This document shows, piece after piece, positions 61,784-64,000 of a DNA stretch of 64,000 bases. Position 1 is the stretch's first letter. Each line of letters starts with the position of its first letter. Below the pieces are notes generated by a model. That model was given only the letters and a program-made list of their open reading frames with translations, was not told the DNA's origin and made no database searches. This DNA is from Granulosicoccus sp045106195. GTDB lineage: Bacteria > Pseudomonadota > Gammaproteobacteria > Granulosicoccales > Granulosicoccaceae. The stretch is taken from positions 1 through 64,000 of the forward strand of contig JBGCEH010000062.1 of assembly GCA_045106195.1 (NCBI GenBank), read 5' to 3'. Made by a program: the position numbers and the translations under genes.

Positions 61784-62692
61784 ATGCTTAGCCGCCTGCA
61801 TAGTTCATTCACTAACAATGCCTATTTGCTGTTGATCATTGCACCATTTCTATGGGGTGGTAATGCAGTCGCAGGCCGTATGGCCACGGAAGATTGGCAG
61901 CCATTCACGCTGACGTCCTTGCGCTGGTTTCTTGCCATGCTGGTGTTGACCCCTTTTGCTCTGAAGCCATTGCAGCGTGACTGGCCTGTTATCCGTGATA
62001 ACGCACTGTTACTTTTCTGTCTTGGAGCGTTCGGCATGGCAGCGTTCAATCTCACGATGTATCTGGCGCTGAACTTCACCACCGCCATCAACGTCAGTAT
62101 TGAGCAGGCTGCCATGCCCGCAATGATCATGCTGGCCAACTTCTTTCTGCTTTCTCAAAAAGCACGCATTTTTCAGATTGTCGGACTGATGCTGACCTTG
62201 TTCGGTGTATTGGTAACGACCACTGCCGGGGAGCCTGCAACGTTTTTCTCGCAAGGCTTGAACAAGGGTGATGCCATTATGTTACTGGCCTGTGCTTTCT
62301 ACGCAGCCTACACGTTCGGTCTGCGATGGAAGCCAAAAATCCACTGGATGAGTTTCATGTGGGTGATTGCTGTGAGTGCCTTTCTCATGACTATCCCGTT
62401 TGCTGGATGGGAATTGTCGAAAGGCCAGTTCCAGTTTCCATCGTCAAAGGGCTTCATGGTGCTGGTTTACGTCGTTGTCTTTCCAACGATACTAAGCCAG
62501 TTGGCATGGGCCCGAGGTGTGGAGCTGATCGGCAGCAATCGCGCCGGCCTGTTTATCAATCTTGTGCCTATTTTTGGCTCCATCATGGCCGTACTGATAC
62601 TCAGTGAAAGTTTCGAGTGGTATCACTTTGCCGGGCTTTCGCTCGTGCTGGTAGGCATCGGTCTTTCCGAGCGGGCTGCTGACAAGAGTTAG
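61784..62692 (+). CDS. EamA/DMT-family permease
   Basis: 302 aa with about ten helices in two EamA repeats: LLLIIAPFLWGGNAVAGRMA (first) and GDAIMLLACAFYAAYTFGLR (second), ending GLSLVLVGIGLSERA. The family exports amino acids or other metabolites. Specific substrate not recognised. It follows leuS in the same direction. Confidence 0.88.
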   Translation: MLSRLHSSFTNNAYLLLIIAPFLWGGNAVAGRMATEDWQPFTLTSLRWFLAMLVLTPFALKPLQRDWPVIRDNALLLFCLGAFGMAAFNLTMYLALNFTTAINVSIEQAAMPAMIMLANFFLLSQKARIFQIVGLMLTLFGVLVTTTAGEPATFFSQGLNKGDAIMLLACAFYAAYTFGLRWKPKIHWMSFMWVIAVSAFLMTIPFAGWELSKGQFQFPSSKGFMVLVYVVVFPTILSQLAWARGVELIGSNRAGLFINLVPIFGSIMAVLILSESFEWYHFAGLSLVLVGIGLSERAADKS

Positions 62693-62873
62693 CAGACCGA
62701 AGCAAATGGTACTTGTTCGAGGAGTGGCTCGGTTGAATGGACGCGCTATTCCGGGAGGGGGGCATTCGTCGGAGGCTGAAATACTTGGGCTGGCACAAGC
62801 CATGTCGTTATAGATCTCCCGTGCGCTCGGATTACGAAGCTGCACGGAGTCGGCGGAATCTATTCGAAACCTT

Positions 62874-64000
62874 TCAGCTACGCCATGCGCGCTCAAACGG
62901 TAGTCGCCATGCTCTGGGTGCAATCAACTGATGTACCGCATTCGGACCCCATGAACCTTGTGAATAGCGCATGACAGGGGGCGGTGATTCGAGTAACGGG
63001 GCTGAAACCTCCCACAGTTTTTCGATACCCTCAGAGCTTGTGAACAAGGTGTGATCACCGCGCATTGCGTCCAGAATAAGTCGTTCGTATGCTTCCAGGA
63101 TATCGCCTATATGTTTATTTTCATCCATAGCAAACTGCAAGCTGTGTTTGTCCAGTTTCATTCCCGGGCCCGGTCGCTTGCCATAGAAAGACAACGATGT
63201 GCGGGAAGCGTCTGACAGATCGAATGTGAGATGATCAGGCCCGTGCAAACCGACGCCGGAGTCTCTTGGGAACATGCTTCTGGGTGGCTCATGGAATGCA
63301 ATGGAGATTATGCGTTGACCTTCGGCAAGGCGTTTTCCGGTGCGCAGAAAGAACGGTACGCCTGCCCAGCGCCAATTATCAATGGTGCACTTCAGCGCAA
63401 TGAATGTTTCGGTTTGTGATTCCGGATCGACACCCTCGAGATCGCGGTAGCCGTTGAACTGTCCCCTCACTGCATCCTGAGGTTCTATGCGCAGCATGCT
63501 GCGAAATACCTTGCGTTTCTCTTCAGTTATGGCCTGTGGGTCGAGGGCTACCGGAGGCTCCATCGCAACAAAGGCAAGAATCTGGAACAGGTGGGTAACC
63601 ACCATGTCACGGAAAGCACCGGTGTTTTCGTAGAAGGAGGCGCGGTTATCCAGCCCCAGCGTCTCAGGGACATCGATCTGTATGTTGTCAATAAAATTAC
63701 GATTCCATATGGGCTCGAATAATCCATTGGCAAAGCGAAATGCGAGAATGTTCTGCGCTGGCTCTTTGCCGAGAAAATGATCGATGCGAAACACTTGCTT
63801 TTCGCTGAACACCTTATGTACCTCATTGTTCAGAAACACCGCGGTCTCAAGGTCTACACCAAATGGTTTTTCCATGATGACATGGGCGCGTTCAATCAGA
63901 TTGGCTTGCCCAAGGAGTGCAACAACAGACAAGGCCGCTGTCGGAGGAACGCTCAGATAATGCAGGCGTCGGCATTCCCCACCCAACGATTTCTCTGCCT
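62874..64000 (-). CDS. zwf: Glucose-6-phosphate 1-dehydrogenase, N-terminal part beyond the window
   Basis: 375 residues of the C-terminal part are present and the frame is open to the window end; the real start lies to the right. FRIDHFLGKEPAQN is the substrate-binding/catalytic motif RIDHYLGKE, preceded by HVIMEKPFGVDLETA and followed by FRFANGLFEPIWNRNFID. It is a normal Zwf C-terminus to RAWRS. It oxidises glucose 6-phosphate with NADP+ in the first step of the pentose phosphate or Entner-Doudoroff route. Confidence 0.95.
   Translation of the reverse strand, partial: AEKSLGGECRRLHYLSVPPTAALSVVALLGQANLIERAHVIMEKPFGVDLETAVFLNNEVHKVFSEKQVFRIDHFLGKEPAQNILAFRFANGLFEPIWNRNFIDNIQIDVPETLGLDNRASFYENTGAFRDMVVTHLFQILAFVAMEPPVALDPQAITEEKRKVFRSMLRIEPQDAVRGQFNGYRDLEGVDPESQTETFIALKCTIDNWRWAGVPFFLRTGKRLAEGQRIISIAFHEPPRSMFPRDSGVGLHGPDHLTFDLSDASRTSLSFYGKRPGPGMKLDKHSLQFAMDENKHIGDILEAYERLILDAMRGDHTLFTSSEGIEKLWEVSAPLLESPPPVMRYSQGSWGPNAVHQLIAPRAWRLPFERAWRS

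Overview
The window is dense chromosomal DNA of a Gram-negative bacterium, most likely a gammaproteobacterium. TmcA, AMP nucleosidase, a RutR-type regulator with its exact operator, several lipoprotein and outer-membrane signal peptides and an AmiC-type amidase all fit this. I cannot name the genus. I saw no tRNA, rRNA, CRISPR array, transposase or phage gene. Genes fill nearly the whole window, often with 4-base ATGA overlaps, and both ends cut through a gene (rfbC on the left, zwf on the right).

Layout. (1) 1-2359: end of a dTDP-L-rhamnose operon (rfbC', rfbD, rfbB). (2) 2529-8842: an ECF sigma factor with its ChrR-type zinc anti-sigma factor. Divergent from it is a lipid-modification operon (COG2907 FAD oxidoreductase, DUF1365, cyclopropane-synthase-like methyltransferase), followed by DUF3833 and DUF6134 genes. 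Three TGATC-N18-TA promoter candidates tie the group together as a probable singlet-oxygen or membrane-damage response. (3) 8903-15776: tmcA, a two-domain fasciclin lipoprotein with a strong terminator, an M14 carboxypeptidase and amn. (4) 15909-19028: an unusual cassette of two different ATP-grasp enzymes plus an MFS-like transporter. (5) 19860-27387: a stand-alone EF-G, cobS-cobT without cobN, and a UvrD-like helicase.

(6) 27541-40336 is a reductive pyrimidine (uracil/thymine) breakdown locus. PreT-PreA reduce the base, HydA opens the ring, a beta-ureidopropionase releases beta-alanine or beta-aminoisobutyrate, and MmsA oxidises the resulting semialdehyde to an acyl-CoA. A four-gene NMT1/ThiY-like ABC importer probably supplies substrate. 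A RutR homologue is encoded in the middle. A perfect RutR operator lies in the rutR-mmsA intergenic region and a 12/14 match lies upstream of preT. A deoxyinosine-type DNA glycosylase is embedded in the locus.

(7) 40579-48662: a Bcr/CflA efflux pump, an outer-membrane beta-barrel protein, a DUF368 lipid-carrier translocase overlapping a phosphoribosyltransferase, a divergent paralogue of that phosphoribosyltransferase, a probable degenerate GGDEF protein, an amino-acid ABC permease and binding protein, and a PPOX-type flavoprotein with a small membrane protein. (8) 49112-64000: an amidase, an acyl-CoA thioesterase, a double-length UvrA (1842 residues, four ABC ATPase cores), a PhyH-type dioxygenase, a phosphopantetheinyl transferase, leuS, an EamA permease and the start-truncated zwf. 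A bipartite GTCATTCCCGC-type palindromic repeat recurs in several intergenic gaps.
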